The notes under the pieces are model-generated. The model ran no database searches and was not told where the DNA came from. It saw only the letters and a program-made list of their open reading frames with translations. 64,000 nt of DNA, taken from an uncultured Desulfovibrio sp. Its GTDB lineage: Bacteria > Desulfobacterota > Desulfovibrionia > Desulfovibrionales > Desulfovibrionaceae. Shown here piece by piece: positions 17,012-25,209 of this stretch (the stretch's first letter is position 1; each line of letters begins with the position of its first letter). The position numbers and the translations under genes are program-made. The DNA is taken from contig NZ_CALUWO010000001.1 in NCBI RefSeq assembly GCF_944324505.1, positions 124,001-188,000 of the forward strand, read 5' to 3'.

Positions 17012-19006
17012 TCATCCATGCAGGGAAAGGGGAGCCTCCGCCGTTGCCGGCGGCCTGCTGTCCCGGACAGCATGGGTAAACAGCTCCAGCAGGCGCTCTT
17101 CCGTGGCGGATTCGTCCAGCAGCGCGCGGATGCGCTTCCAGGCATTCCGACCCAGGCGCTTGCGCTCCTCGGGACGTGCCGCCAGTTCCAGCAGGGCCTG
17201 CGCCAGCGCGTCCACATCGTCAGGCGGAACCAGCAGACCGCTCTGCCCCGTTTCCACGGCCTCGTCAATGCCCGGCAGCTGGGAGGCCACCACCGCGCAG
17301 CCAAAGGCCATGGCCTCGGTAAGGGCCGAAGGCATGCCGTCCCTGTCGCCATCGGCAGCCACGCGCGACGGCAGGACCACCACATCGGCACGCTGGTACA
17401 GATCAGACATGTTTTCGTGCGGAATGTGCCCCGTAAACACCACCCTGCGACGCAGCCCCAGACGGAAGGCCAGCCACTTGAGGCGCCGCCGCAACGGCCC
17501 GTTGCCCACCACGCGCAGTTCGAAGTCCACATTCTGCTGCACCAGGCGGGTGCAGGCCCGCAGCAGCACATCCACCCCCTTGCGGGGACAGAGGGTCCCC
17601 ACCGTCAGCAGCCGCAGGGGCTGCGGGGTCGAGGTGGGCGGCAGGCTGATGTCCTCATCCGGCGGGCTGAGGGTCAGGGGATCGCGCAGCAGCACAAGGC
17701 GATTCAGGGGAATGGCCGGCAGCAGCTCATGCAGGGCGCGCCGCGTGGCCTCGGTATCACAGGCCAGAAAGGCGGCATCGGCCAGCTTCACCGCCCAGTC
17801 CCTGCCGGGGCGCACCATGTCGGCGGTGCGCACCCCCACGGCAAAGGGAATGCGCAGCAGGCGCGAGGCAATCCAGGCGGCCGTGGCCGGACCGTGTGCG
17901 CCGGAGGCGTAGAAGAATTCTATGTCATCCTCCTCGCCCCAGCGGGCCAGCATGGCCCCGCAATCCATGGCCCAGAGATGGCGAAAGCGCTGCCCCGGGG
18001 TGCGGCTCAGGGTACGGCGCAGCTCTTCCCACGGGGGGTCATTGCGCCGGCGGTAGTGCTGCACGGCCGCCATGACGGACGGCAGACGCCAGCGCCCCAC
18101 ACGCCGCACCGGCAACGGCAGGGCATATCCCTGATCCTCGCTGCCCAGCAGGCTGCCGCCGCGCAGGGCATAGATGCGGGACAGCAGCCCCGCCGCGTGC
18201 ATAGTGTGCGCGCTTTCCATGAGGCTGCGGCCCGACGGCTCGGGAAAGGTCTCGGCCAGCAGCGCGCCCCGCACCACCGGCGCCACGCCGGCCAGCAGAT
18301 TGCCGCCCAGGTTGACCTCGTCGGGCGAAAAATCGCGTCGGCGGCAGTTGAGAATGCCGTCATCCAGGGTATACACGCTGTCGCAGAATTCGGCCATGGC
18401 CGGGTCATGGGTAACCATGATCATGGCAACGCCGCCAGAATGGCAGAGCGTGCGGAAGTTGTTCATGATGACGCGGCTGGTCTTGGCATCCAGGGCGCCG
18501 GTGGGTTCGTCGGCCAGCAGAATGCGAGGATTGTTGACCATGGCCCGGGCAATGGCCACGCGCTGCTGCTCCCCGCCGGACAGACGATTGCTGCGGTAGT
18601 GAACGCGCGCGGACAGGCGCACCAGGTCCAGCGCGCGGATGACCCGCGCCCAGCGCTCCGACGGCGGCACCTTTTCGTAGATGAGGGGAAATTCCACGTT
18701 TTCAAAAACCGTGGAATGCTCAAAAAGGTTGCTGGCCTGCATGACAAAGCCCATATTGCCCCGGCGGAAGGCCGCTGTCTGCTCCCGGTCAAAGGCAAGG
18801 ACATTCTGCCCCAGGATTTCCAGCGTGCCCGCGTCCGGCGCATGGAGCATGCCCAGCACGTGCAGCATGGTGGACTTGCCGCAGCCGGACGGCCCCATGA
18901 TGGCCACCAGCTCTCCCGGCTCCACCTCGATGTTCACCCCGCGCAGGACCGGCGAAAACCCTGCGTAACACTTGTACAAACCCTTGGCGATAATGACCGG
19001 AGGCAT
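17012..19006 (-). CDS. Fusion of a MacB/LolD-type ABC ATPase with a GT4 glycosyltransferase
   Basis: 664 residues in one uninterrupted frame. Residues 1-225 form a complete ABC ATPase: Walker A GPSGCGKST (38-46), signature LSGGEQQ (142-148), Walker B ILLADEP (162-168) and the switch His in VTHDP. From about 240 a full GT-B family 4 enzyme follows: LLAETFPEPSGRSLMES as the usual N-terminal strand and helix, LLRIPFAVGVRTADMV, LLTVGTLCPRKGVDVL and GMPSALTEAMAFG. The expected partner permease lies 6 nt upstream. ATG 19006 is preferred over GTG 19012. The product would energise transport and also add a sugar; such a joined protein is unusual. Frame integrity is clear from the sequence, function is inferred. 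Confidence 0.85.
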   Translation of the reverse strand: MPPVIIAKGLYKCYAGFSPVLRGVNIEVEPGELVAIMGPSGCGKSTMLHVLGMLHAPDAGTLEILGQNVLAFDREQTAAFRRGNMGFVMQASNLFEHSTVFENVEFPLIYEKVPPSERWARVIRALDLVRLSARVHYRSNRLSGGEQQRVAIARAMVNNPRILLADEPTGALDAKTSRVIMNNFRTLCHSGGVAMIMVTHDPAMAEFCDSVYTLDDGILNCRRRDFSPDEVNLGGNLLAGVAPVVRGALLAETFPEPSGRSLMESAHTMHAAGLLSRIYALRGGSLLGSEDQGYALPLPVRRVGRWRLPSVMAAVQHYRRRNDPPWEELRRTLSRTPGQRFRHLWAMDCGAMLARWGEEDDIEFFYASGAHGPATAAWIASRLLRIPFAVGVRTADMVRPGRDWAVKLADAAFLACDTEATRRALHELLPAIPLNRLVLLRDPLTLSPPDEDISLPPTSTPQPLRLLTVGTLCPRKGVDVLLRACTRLVQQNVDFELRVVGNGPLRRRLKWLAFRLGLRRRVVFTGHIPHENMSDLYQRADVVVLPSRVAADGDRDGMPSALTEAMAFGCAVVASQLPGIDEAVETGQSGLLVPPDDVDALAQALLELAARPEERKRLGRNAWKRIRALLDESATEERLLELFTHAVRDSRPPATAEAPLSLHG

Positions 19007-19012
19007 ACGCAC

Positions 19013-20203
19013 CTACTCGAAACGCAGCGCCGTGACCACATCCATGCGACTGGCCTGGATGGCGGGATACAGACCGCCGGCCACGCCGATGACGGCGGAA
19101 AAGAAGATACTGCCCAGACTGCTGGCCAGCAGCAGCGGATAGGAAATGGCGGTGTCCAGCGCCCACGCGCCCAGCTCCACGCAAATGGTCCCCACGATGA
19201 TACCCAGCAGGCCCCCTGCCACGGACTTGACCAGGGCCTCGGCCAGGAACTGGGCCAGAATGTCCACATCGGAACCGCCCATGGCCTTTTTCAGGCCCAC
19301 TTCACGGGTGCGGGCGCGCACGGCGGCAAAGGTGCCGTACCAGATGCCGAAGCCCCCCAGCATGAGCGAAGCCGCAATACCCAGCCAGAGCAGGGCTTCC
19401 ACCCACATGAAGGTGATCTTGATGCGGTCCAGCTGGTCATCCTGGGTGGCGCAGACAAGATAGGGCGCATCCTGGTGCGCCCGTACCACACCGGGCAGCT
19501 TGCGCACCACGCCAGCCACGTCTTCCCAGCCGATGCAGCGCACAAACAGGCGGGTCACGCCATCGCCGCCCCAGTTGCGGTCCACCATGACCGTATAGGG
19601 CATGAAGCCGCCTTCGCTCCAGCTGCCCAGCATGACGCCGGTGACCACGCCCACCACCTCGAAAACATCGCGGCCCAGCACCAGCAGCTTGCCCACGGCC
19701 TTGGCCGGATCCCCGTAGAGGGCCTCGGCCCCCTCGCGGCCCAGCATGCACACGCGGTTGCGCTGCTTCACGTCATCCACGGTAAGCAGGCGCCCGGCCA
19801 GCAGCTCCAGCGAGTAGGCCGGCGCAAAGTATTCGTCCACGCCGATAAAGGACGTGCGGATGGTGCGTTCCTGCATGCCCCGCAGGCTAAAGACAATGTT
19901 GCCGCGCACATTCTGGCTGACCAGGCCCACGCCGGGAATGTTGCGTATGGCCTCCACCGTTTCGGGATAGAAGGTCCGCAGGGGCTGGCCGGGATACTGG
20001 TCATCATCCATATAGACGCGGACAATATTGACCCCGCCCATGAGCACCATGTCCTGCCCCACCTTATAGCGAATCTCCTGGCCGAGCACGGAAAGGGCAA
20101 TGAAGGCCGTTATGCCCAGCGCAATGGACAGAATGACACCAAAGCCGCGCTGGCGCACGACCTGGCGCACACTGATGCGGCAGAGATCGGACATGGCTAT
20201 CAT
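19013..20203 (-). CDS. MacB/FtsX-type ABC transporter permease
   Basis: 396 residues. One membrane helix near residues 22-42, a large periplasmic domain (about 45-275, MacB core-like, with ETVEAIRNIPGVGLVS and LLAGRLLTVDDV) and three C-terminal helices; TREVGLKKAMGGSDVDI before the second helix is typical of the FtsX family. These permeases do mechanotransmission or lipoprotein/peptide export rather than classical polysaccharide flipping. It is directly upstream of its ATPase. GGGAGG precedes the start at a rather long distance; ATG 20194 is an alternative. It has its own promoter candidate at 20240. Confidence 0.9.
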   Translation of the reverse strand: MIAMSDLCRISVRQVVRQRGFGVILSIALGITAFIALSVLGQEIRYKVGQDMVLMGGVNIVRVYMDDDQYPGQPLRTFYPETVEAIRNIPGVGLVSQNVRGNIVFSLRGMQERTIRTSFIGVDEYFAPAYSLELLAGRLLTVDDVKQRNRVCMLGREGAEALYGDPAKAVGKLLVLGRDVFEVVGVVTGVMLGSWSEGGFMPYTVMVDRNWGGDGVTRLFVRCIGWEDVAGVVRKLPGVVRAHQDAPYLVCATQDDQLDRIKITFMWVEALLWLGIAASLMLGGFGIWYGTFAAVRARTREVGLKKAMGGSDVDILAQFLAEALVKSVAGGLLGIIVGTICVELGAWALDTAISYPLLLASSLGSIFFSAVIGVAGGLYPAIQASRMDVVTALRFE

Positions 20204-20239
20204 GAATTTGCCTGTACCTCCCGGAAAAACGTCCTGCGA

Positions 20240-20268
20240 TACTTAGCTTGCGCACCAAAAACTGTCAA
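20240..20268 (-). promoter_or_regulatory. Internal promoter before the permease gene
   Basis: On the minus strand TTGACA (20263-20268), 17-nt spacer, TAAGTA (20240-20245), in the 84-bp gap between the GT2 gene and the permease. It could express the permease and fusion separately from the upstream glycosyltransferases. Confidence 0.6.
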
Positions 20269-20287
20269 AGGGGAACGCCGTCCGCCG

Positions 20288-21454
20288 CTAGCGCCGCATG
20301 CCCCGCACGCTGCCGCCCGGCCCCACCTCATACCAGATGCCATGCCACAGAATGCCGCTGGCCCGCAGGCTGTTCACGTACACGCGGGCAAACATGGCGG
20401 CGCTGACGCCAAAGGCCAGCATCCAGCGCCACAGGGCAAAGCTGTTGCCCAGCAGGCCGCGCCACTGGCCCATGGCCGCCGCCAGGGTAATGAGGTAGAG
20501 AAAGGACACGGTGGTCCAGCCCAGGCCCCCCCCGCCCAGCAGCAGGGCCAGCAGCGAAAGCACGGTCAGCAGCGGCGGCAGGGCCATGACGGCGCACAGC
20601 CCGCCCAGCAGATACCACTGCTGACGCACGCAGAACTTGAGAAAAAGCACCTGCCTGTCCATCCAGGCCTGCCAGACGGCCAGGGGATGCTGCTCCGCCT
20701 CCGTGCGCAGCAGGGCGCCGGGGCACAGACGCACGCTCACGCCCTCGCGCAGCAGCACGCCGGCCAGCGAACAGTCGTCCACCACATTGGCTTCCCACAG
20801 TTCGCGCACCTTGTAGCGGGCAAAACTTTCCCGGCTCATGCACATGGCACCGCCCCAGGGCTGGGTAAAGCGGGACAGGCCCTGCAGATAGCGCATGAGC
20901 TGCACGCACAGGGCATAGGCCATGGTCACAAGCCCCTGATCATACGGGCGGACCTCATGATAGCCCGTGGTCACCGATGCCACGCCCACGGCCACCGGCC
21001 CCACCAGCTGCCGCACAAAGTCGGGGCGGGCAATGTGGGTGCTGTCACAAAAAACATAGACATCGGCCGCATCGCCCACCGCTTCCACCGCCTTCAGGCT
21101 GTTGTGGTTCTTCTGGCCGCAGCCCCTGGCCTCCCCTGCCACCACGTGGCGCAGGGAGGGATGGGTCTTTTGCAGGCGCTGCACCAGCTCTGCCGCCGGT
21201 TCCGTCTCCGTGGCCGTCACCACCACGGGCAGCAGGGCGGGATAGTCCTGTTCCAGCAGGGAAGTCAGCGCCTCTTCCATGCGCGGATGACTGCCCGCCG
21301 CCGGAATGATCAGCGCCGCGCGCGGCCAGTCCGCCTCGGTGGCAGGTCCGATGAGTTCTTCCTTTTCCTCACGGGCAAGGCGTTCACCAACCCGGCCGAG
21401 CCACCAGAGCAGCACCCCCTGGGCAATGGCCAGAAGCAGAAAAAGTCCCCACAT
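20288..21454 (-). CDS. Membrane glycosyltransferase family 2/21 (ceramide glucosyltransferase- or HpnI-like)
   Basis: 388 residues: an N-terminal membrane helix, a GT-A domain with AALIIPAAGSHPRMEEAL, FCDSTHIARPDFV (the D-x-D equivalent region), NVVDDCSLAGVLL (general base Asp) and several C-terminal helices (about 270-365). The architecture is that of processive or lipid-linked family 2/21 enzymes that sit in the inner membrane and glycosylate a lipid. GAGGAA lies before ATG 21454; the gene follows the secreted protein by a single nucleotide. Donor and acceptor are unknown. Confidence 0.85.
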   Translation of the reverse strand: MWGLFLLLAIAQGVLLWWLGRVGERLAREEKEELIGPATEADWPRAALIIPAAGSHPRMEEALTSLLEQDYPALLPVVVTATETEPAAELVQRLQKTHPSLRHVVAGEARGCGQKNHNSLKAVEAVGDAADVYVFCDSTHIARPDFVRQLVGPVAVGVASVTTGYHEVRPYDQGLVTMAYALCVQLMRYLQGLSRFTQPWGGAMCMSRESFARYKVRELWEANVVDDCSLAGVLLREGVSVRLCPGALLRTEAEQHPLAVWQAWMDRQVLFLKFCVRQQWYLLGGLCAVMALPPLLTVLSLLALLLGGGGLGWTTVSFLYLITLAAAMGQWRGLLGNSFALWRWMLAFGVSAAMFARVYVNSLRASGILWHGIWYEVGPGGSVRGMRR

Positions 21455-21455
21455 A

Positions 21456-21911
21456 TCATTCCTCGCTCAGGCGCCAGCCGTCCTCAGGGACCGGGGCGCA
21501 GTCTTCTGTCACGGGCACGTTGCGCGTGCGCCGTGAGGTAATGTTGAATGTCATGCCATTATGCAGGCGCAGCGATCCCTCTACCCTGTCGCCCCGCAGC
21601 TGCCCGGCAAAGCGGTGGCCGGAAGTATGCGTTGCCTCAAGGTAGCCGTCTTTCACCGTTCCGTTGAGGTGATAGACATCCACCTGGCCGCTGCGGGTGC
21701 GCAGCAGGCTTGCGCCGCGGACTCCGCCCCGGCTGTTGATGCAGAAGGTCACCCGGAAACGGGACCCCAGCACCGCGCCTTCCCACATTTCCGTTACCTC
21801 GCCGGGTCTGGGAGGCACAGCCACCTTGCCGGTGGTGCCCGCCATGACGACTCCGGGCAGGGCAAGCAGCCCGCCCAGCAGGCAGACGCCCGCGACCTGC
21901 CGCAGGTTCAT
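21456..21911 (-). CDS. Small secreted protein of unknown function in the glycan operon
   Basis: 151 residues with a clear signal peptide (LLGGLLALPGVVMAG, cleavage around residue 24). The mature part has repeated beta-strand-like segments (LGSRFRVTFCINSRGG, GTVKDGYLEATHTSG, QLRGDRVEGSLRLHNG) and two Cys. I recognise no family. It is squeezed between two glycosyltransferase genes: overlap of 4 nt with the upstream GT4 (ATGA) and a 1-nt gap to the GT2. It may be a periplasmic partner of the MacB-like permease or a glycan-binding protein (inference). Confidence 0.8.
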   Translation of the reverse strand: MNLRQVAGVCLLGGLLALPGVVMAGTTGKVAVPPRPGEVTEMWEGAVLGSRFRVTFCINSRGGVRGASLLRTRSGQVDVYHLNGTVKDGYLEATHTSGHRFAGQLRGDRVEGSLRLHNGMTFNITSRRTRNVPVTEDCAPVPEDGWRLSEE

Positions 21912-22990
21912 GGCCGCCTCCGGGCCGCCACGGCCGACAAGACGGCCTCATGGGCGTCCACCATGGCGGCAAAGGAAAAGTCCGCCTCGGCCCGGCGGCG
22001 CCCCGCCTGCCCCATGCCATCGCCCAGGGCAGGATCGTCCAGCAGGCGCAGGATATGCGCCGCCAGCGCGGCATCATCCCCGGCCGGGCACAGCAGCCCG
22101 CTCTCGCCGTCGCGCACCAGACGGGGAATGCCTCCCACCGCCGTAGCGCAGACGGGCAGGCCGCTGGACATGGCTTCCAGCAGCACATTGGGCTGCCCCT
22201 CCCGCACCGAGGAAAGCACAAAGATACGGGCCTGGGCATAGAAATGCCGCACGTCCGGTCGGCCGGGGAAAAAGTCTATCCCGGCCCCTTCGGGATGACG
22301 CGCGGCCCAGTCCTTGAGGCGGGCCTCCTCGGGACCGTCCCCCACCAGACACAGGCGCACCTCGGGATGGCGGGCGCGCACCCGGGCAAATGCCCGAAAC
22401 AGGGTGAGGTGATCCTTGTCTCCCGCAAGGCGGGACACGCAAAGCAGCTGCGGCGGCCGGGACGAGACGGGCGCCTGCGGCGGCGCATACAGGGCCGTAT
22501 CCACCCCGTTGGCAATATAGGTCAAATGGCCGGCGGGCACGCCAAGCCCCGTCAGCACCTGATACAGGGCTTCCGAATTGCAGATCATATGCTCCGTCAG
22601 ACGCCAGAGCCATCGCTCATGCTGCCGCCGGGGGCCGCCCCCGCCGCGCACCGTGCCCACCACGGGCAATCCCAGCCAGCGCCCCCAGATGCGCCCCCAG
22701 ATATTGGGCAGCGCCGTGCACGGCACCAGCACCTGGGGCCTCAGCCGCAGCAGCGCCGCACGCAGACGCCAGAAAAAGAAGGGCGCCAGGCGGCGGTCAC
22801 GGCCCAGATGCTGCACCTCGATGCCGGCCTCGCGGGCCAGCCCGTCCAGGTCCGTGGGCCCGGTCAGGGTAAGCATGACCGGCGCAAAGCGGCTGCGGTC
22901 AAGCCGTCTGGCCAGTTCCAGCATCTGGCGCTGCGTACCGCCATAGCAAAGGTCTTCCATAAGAAAGAGAACGCGCAGAATTGTGGACAT
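21908..22990 (-). CDS. Glycosyltransferase family 4
   Basis: 360 residues of the GT-B fold: VLFLMEDLCYGGTQRQMLEL at the N-terminus (acceptor side), HMICNSEAL, LLCVSRLAGDKDHLTLFRAF (about 195-215) and the sugar-nucleotide site REGQPNVLLEAMSSGLPV (about 285-303) with the E-x7-E motif. First gene of the minus-strand glycan operon. ATG 22990 is chosen over an in-frame TTG at 23026; the ribosome site is weak (TGGAAAA). Cytoplasmic enzyme adding a sugar to a lipid-linked or soluble acceptor, exact specificity unknown. Confidence 0.88.
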   Translation of the reverse strand: MSTILRVLFLMEDLCYGGTQRQMLELARRLDRSRFAPVMLTLTGPTDLDGLAREAGIEVQHLGRDRRLAPFFFWRLRAALLRLRPQVLVPCTALPNIWGRIWGRWLGLPVVGTVRGGGGPRRQHERWLWRLTEHMICNSEALYQVLTGLGVPAGHLTYIANGVDTALYAPPQAPVSSRPPQLLCVSRLAGDKDHLTLFRAFARVRARHPEVRLCLVGDGPEEARLKDWAARHPEGAGIDFFPGRPDVRHFYAQARIFVLSSVREGQPNVLLEAMSSGLPVCATAVGGIPRLVRDGESGLLCPAGDDAALAAHILRLLDDPALGDGMGQAGRRRAEADFSFAAMVDAHEAVLSAVAARRRP

Positions 22991-23070
22991 GGGGAGTATT
23001 TTCCAGCATTCCGCGCCGTTTGGCAAGAGGGCGCATTGCCAGCCGGCGGGAAAGGCGCTATGGTGCCGGC

Positions 23071-24081
23071 ATGTCCGTATCTGTCCCTTCCTCCGGTCCT
23101 GAGGCCCCCCTGCGCGTCATCGTCAGTCTGGATGTTGAAGAAGAGGGCCTGTTTTCCGGCCACTATGCCCGCAGCGGCTGCGGGGTGCGCAATATCTCCC
23201 TGCTGCCGCGCCTTGCGCCCCTGTCTCATGAGCTGGGCTTTCCGCTGACGCTTTTCTGCGCCCACAGCGTCTTTGCCGACGGCGCCGCCCGGCGGACGCT
23301 GGAAGTCATGCGCGACCGCCACGGGGCAGAAATTGGCGCCCACCTGCATCACTGGAGCACGCCGCCCCTGGATGACGAGGGGGACAGCACCGGACAGCCC
23401 GCACGCACGGACACCCTGCCGCGGGACCTGCTGCGCCGCCGCCTGCTGACGCTGCTGCGCGAAGGCGAGGATTTCAACAGCGCGCCGCTGACCAGCTTTC
23501 GCATGGGGCGCTGGGACCTCAAGAACAGCGTGCGCCCCCTGCTGGCCGAAGCGGGTATTACGCTGGACAGCTCCGTCTGCCCCCTGCGGGCCTTTGCCGG
23601 CGGCGCCGACCACTTCCTGGCCCCGGCCGATCCCTACTGGGTGGAAGGCAGCGGGCAGACGCCTCTGCTGGAGGTACCCATTACGCAGGTGCCCCTGTGG
23701 CCCTTCCTGGCCCGGCAGTGGTACGGGCATGCCCCCCGGACCTGGCTGGACAGCTTTCACTTTTTCGGCGCGCTGAGTGCCAATCCCTTCTGGCACGGGC
23801 CGCGCGCCATGCGCATGGCCGTACGCCTGCACCGTGCCCGCGGCGGCCGGGTGCTCAGCCTGTTCTGGCATTCCTCGGAAATGCTGCCCGGCGGCTCGCC
23901 CCATGTGCCCGACCAGGCCGCCGCCGATGCCGTGCTGCGCCGCATCCGCCAGTTTCTCACCTGGCTGCGCGACACCTTCCCGGTACAGGGCTGCACGGCA
24001 TCGCAGCTCCGGGCCGAGGCCCCGGCGCTGGCCTTTCCCCGCCGCCCGGAACACGGTCCGGCGGCCCGGGGAGACTGGTAG
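23071..24081 (+). CDS. Polysaccharide deacetylase-like protein (WalW/WbmS type)
   Basis: 336 residues. SLDVEEEG (about 19-26) takes the place of the metal-binding Asp motif of NodB-fold deacetylases, and EIGAHLHHW (about 90-98) gives the His pair; FRMGRWDLKN and DSSVCPL follow as in WalW-like proteins tied to O-antigen loci. No signal peptide, so it probably acts on a cytoplasmic or lipid-linked intermediate. It is divergent from the glycan operon, sharing an 80-bp control region, so common control is likely. No good ribosome site precedes the ATG at 23071. Confidence 0.75.
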   Translation: MSVSVPSSGPEAPLRVIVSLDVEEEGLFSGHYARSGCGVRNISLLPRLAPLSHELGFPLTLFCAHSVFADGAARRTLEVMRDRHGAEIGAHLHHWSTPPLDDEGDSTGQPARTDTLPRDLLRRRLLTLLREGEDFNSAPLTSFRMGRWDLKNSVRPLLAEAGITLDSSVCPLRAFAGGADHFLAPADPYWVEGSGQTPLLEVPITQVPLWPFLARQWYGHAPRTWLDSFHFFGALSANPFWHGPRAMRMAVRLHRARGGRVLSLFWHSSEMLPGGSPHVPDQAAADAVLRRIRQFLTWLRDTFPVQGCTASQLRAEAPALAFPRRPEHGPAARGDW

Positions 24082-24126
24082 GCCCCTTTTCCGCTCACGC
24101 TCTTTTATACCCCCTGTTTCCTGCCC

Positions 24127-25011
24127 ATGAATACCCCCGCTGCCCCGCTTGTTCAGAAAAGCGGCTATTTCTGGATTCTGCTCACGGCCTTCTTCTGGTC
24201 CCTGGTGGGCGTTATCTCCAAGGAGTGCATGGCCGAAGGCATGCAGCCGCTGGAGGTGGCCTTCTGGCGCGCCGCCTTCGGACTGGTCCTTTTTCTGCTG
24301 CATACCCTGCTGCATCACGAGCTGCTGGTCCCGCCCAGGGCGGCAGGTTCCTTCTTTCTTTTCGGCATCTGGGGCATCGGCGTCTTCTATTCCGTCACGC
24401 AGTATGCCATCAAGCTCAGCGGCGCGGCCATGTCGGTCATTCTCATGTATACGGCCCCCATCTGGGTTGCCCTCTTTTCACACCTGCTCTTTCGCGAGCA
24501 CATCACGACGCGCAAGATGCTGGCCATCGGTGTGGCCCTGGGCGGCACGGTGCTGGTCTGCCTGTCCGGCGGCAGCCTGCCGGGGCAACGCTCCTGGGTG
24601 GGCATAGCCTGCGGCATCATCATCGGCCTGACCTATGCCTCGCACTATCCCTTCTATCGCTGGTGGCAGCAGCGCTACAGTGCCGCCACCATCTACTTCT
24701 ATTCCCTTCTGGGTGGCCTGCTGGCCCTGGGCATGGTCTCGCCCGTGCATCTGAACCACTCCCCGCGCATCTGGTTCTGCCTGCTCATTCTCGGGGCATG
24801 CACCAGCTATTTTGCCTATCTCTGCTACGGACTGGCCCTGAAGCGCATCGGCCTTGTCCGGGCCGCCGTCACCTGCTATCTGGAGCCTGTGCTCAGCACC
24901 CTGTGGGTCTGGCTGTTCTGGCAGGAGCAGTTCACACCCATGGGCTGGCTGGGCAGTGCCCTGGTGCTGGGCGCCGTTCTGCTGCTTTCTCTGGACAAAT
25001 CCACCGAATAA
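24127..25011 (+). CDS. EamA/DMT-family metabolite transporter
   Basis: 294 residues, ten predicted membrane helices in two EamA repeats (N-terminal GYFWILLTAFFWSLVGVISK, C-terminal repeat starting about residue 155). DMT carriers export or import amino acids, nucleotides or other metabolites; substrate unknown. The Arg/Lys-rich LALKRIGLVRAA loop and YLEPVLSTLWVWLFWQE near the end are typical. It follows the deacetylase gene by 45 nt and could be co-transcribed with it. No strong ribosome site was seen. Confidence 0.88.
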   Translation: MNTPAAPLVQKSGYFWILLTAFFWSLVGVISKECMAEGMQPLEVAFWRAAFGLVLFLLHTLLHHELLVPPRAAGSFFLFGIWGIGVFYSVTQYAIKLSGAAMSVILMYTAPIWVALFSHLLFREHITTRKMLAIGVALGGTVLVCLSGGSLPGQRSWVGIACGIIIGLTYASHYPFYRWWQQRYSAATIYFYSLLGGLLALGMVSPVHLNHSPRIWFCLLILGACTSYFAYLCYGLALKRIGLVRAAVTCYLEPVLSTLWVWLFWQEQFTPMGWLGSALVLGAVLLLSLDKSTE

Positions 25012-25023
25012 CCGGTCCCCGGC

Positions 25024-25053
25024 TTGACGCTCACCGCAGGTTTGGCGTAAGAA
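25024..25053 (+). promoter_or_regulatory. tRNA-Leu promoter candidate
   Basis: TTGACG (25024-25029), 18-nt spacer and TAAGAA (25048-25053), 28 nt before the tRNA. Good -35, moderate -10. Confidence 0.55.
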
Positions 25054-25081
25054 AAAAAGGCTCTGTCTGAACAGGAAACGC

Positions 25082-25168
25082 GCCGGGATGGTGGAATTGG
25101 TAAACGCAGCGGACTCAAAATCCGCCGGTGGCAACACCTTGCGAGTTCAAGTCTCGCTCCCGGTACCA
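25082..25168 (+). tRNA. tRNA-Leu(CAA)
   Basis: 87-nt class II tRNA. Acceptor arm GCCGGGA pairs with TCCCGGT (G-T at the first pair), anticodon stem GCGGA/TCCGC encloses loop CTCAAAA with anticodon CAA reading TTG, a variable arm follows, the T arm is GCGAG-TTCAAGT-CTCGC, and the CCA end is encoded. Confidence 0.96.
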
Positions 25169-25176
25169 GAAAGAAC

Positions 25177-25209
25177 GGGTCTGTGGCATACCACAGACCC
25201 TTCTTTTTT
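25177..25209 (+). terminator. tRNA-Leu terminator
   Basis: GGGTCTGTGG, 4-nt loop, CCACAGACCC, then TTCTTTTTT. A perfect 10-bp stem 8 nt after the tRNA. Confidence 0.9.

Noticed and set aside
16728-17015. A 95-codon minus-strand frame in the gap before the glycerate kinase
   Set aside because: Arg/Pro/Cys-rich with no ribosome site or family; partly overlaps the end of the fusion gene.
17018-21541. A 1507-codon open frame antisense to the glycan operon
   Set aside because: High GC removes stops in the complementary frame; composition is His/Gly/Gln-rich without any domain, and real genes with motifs lie opposite.
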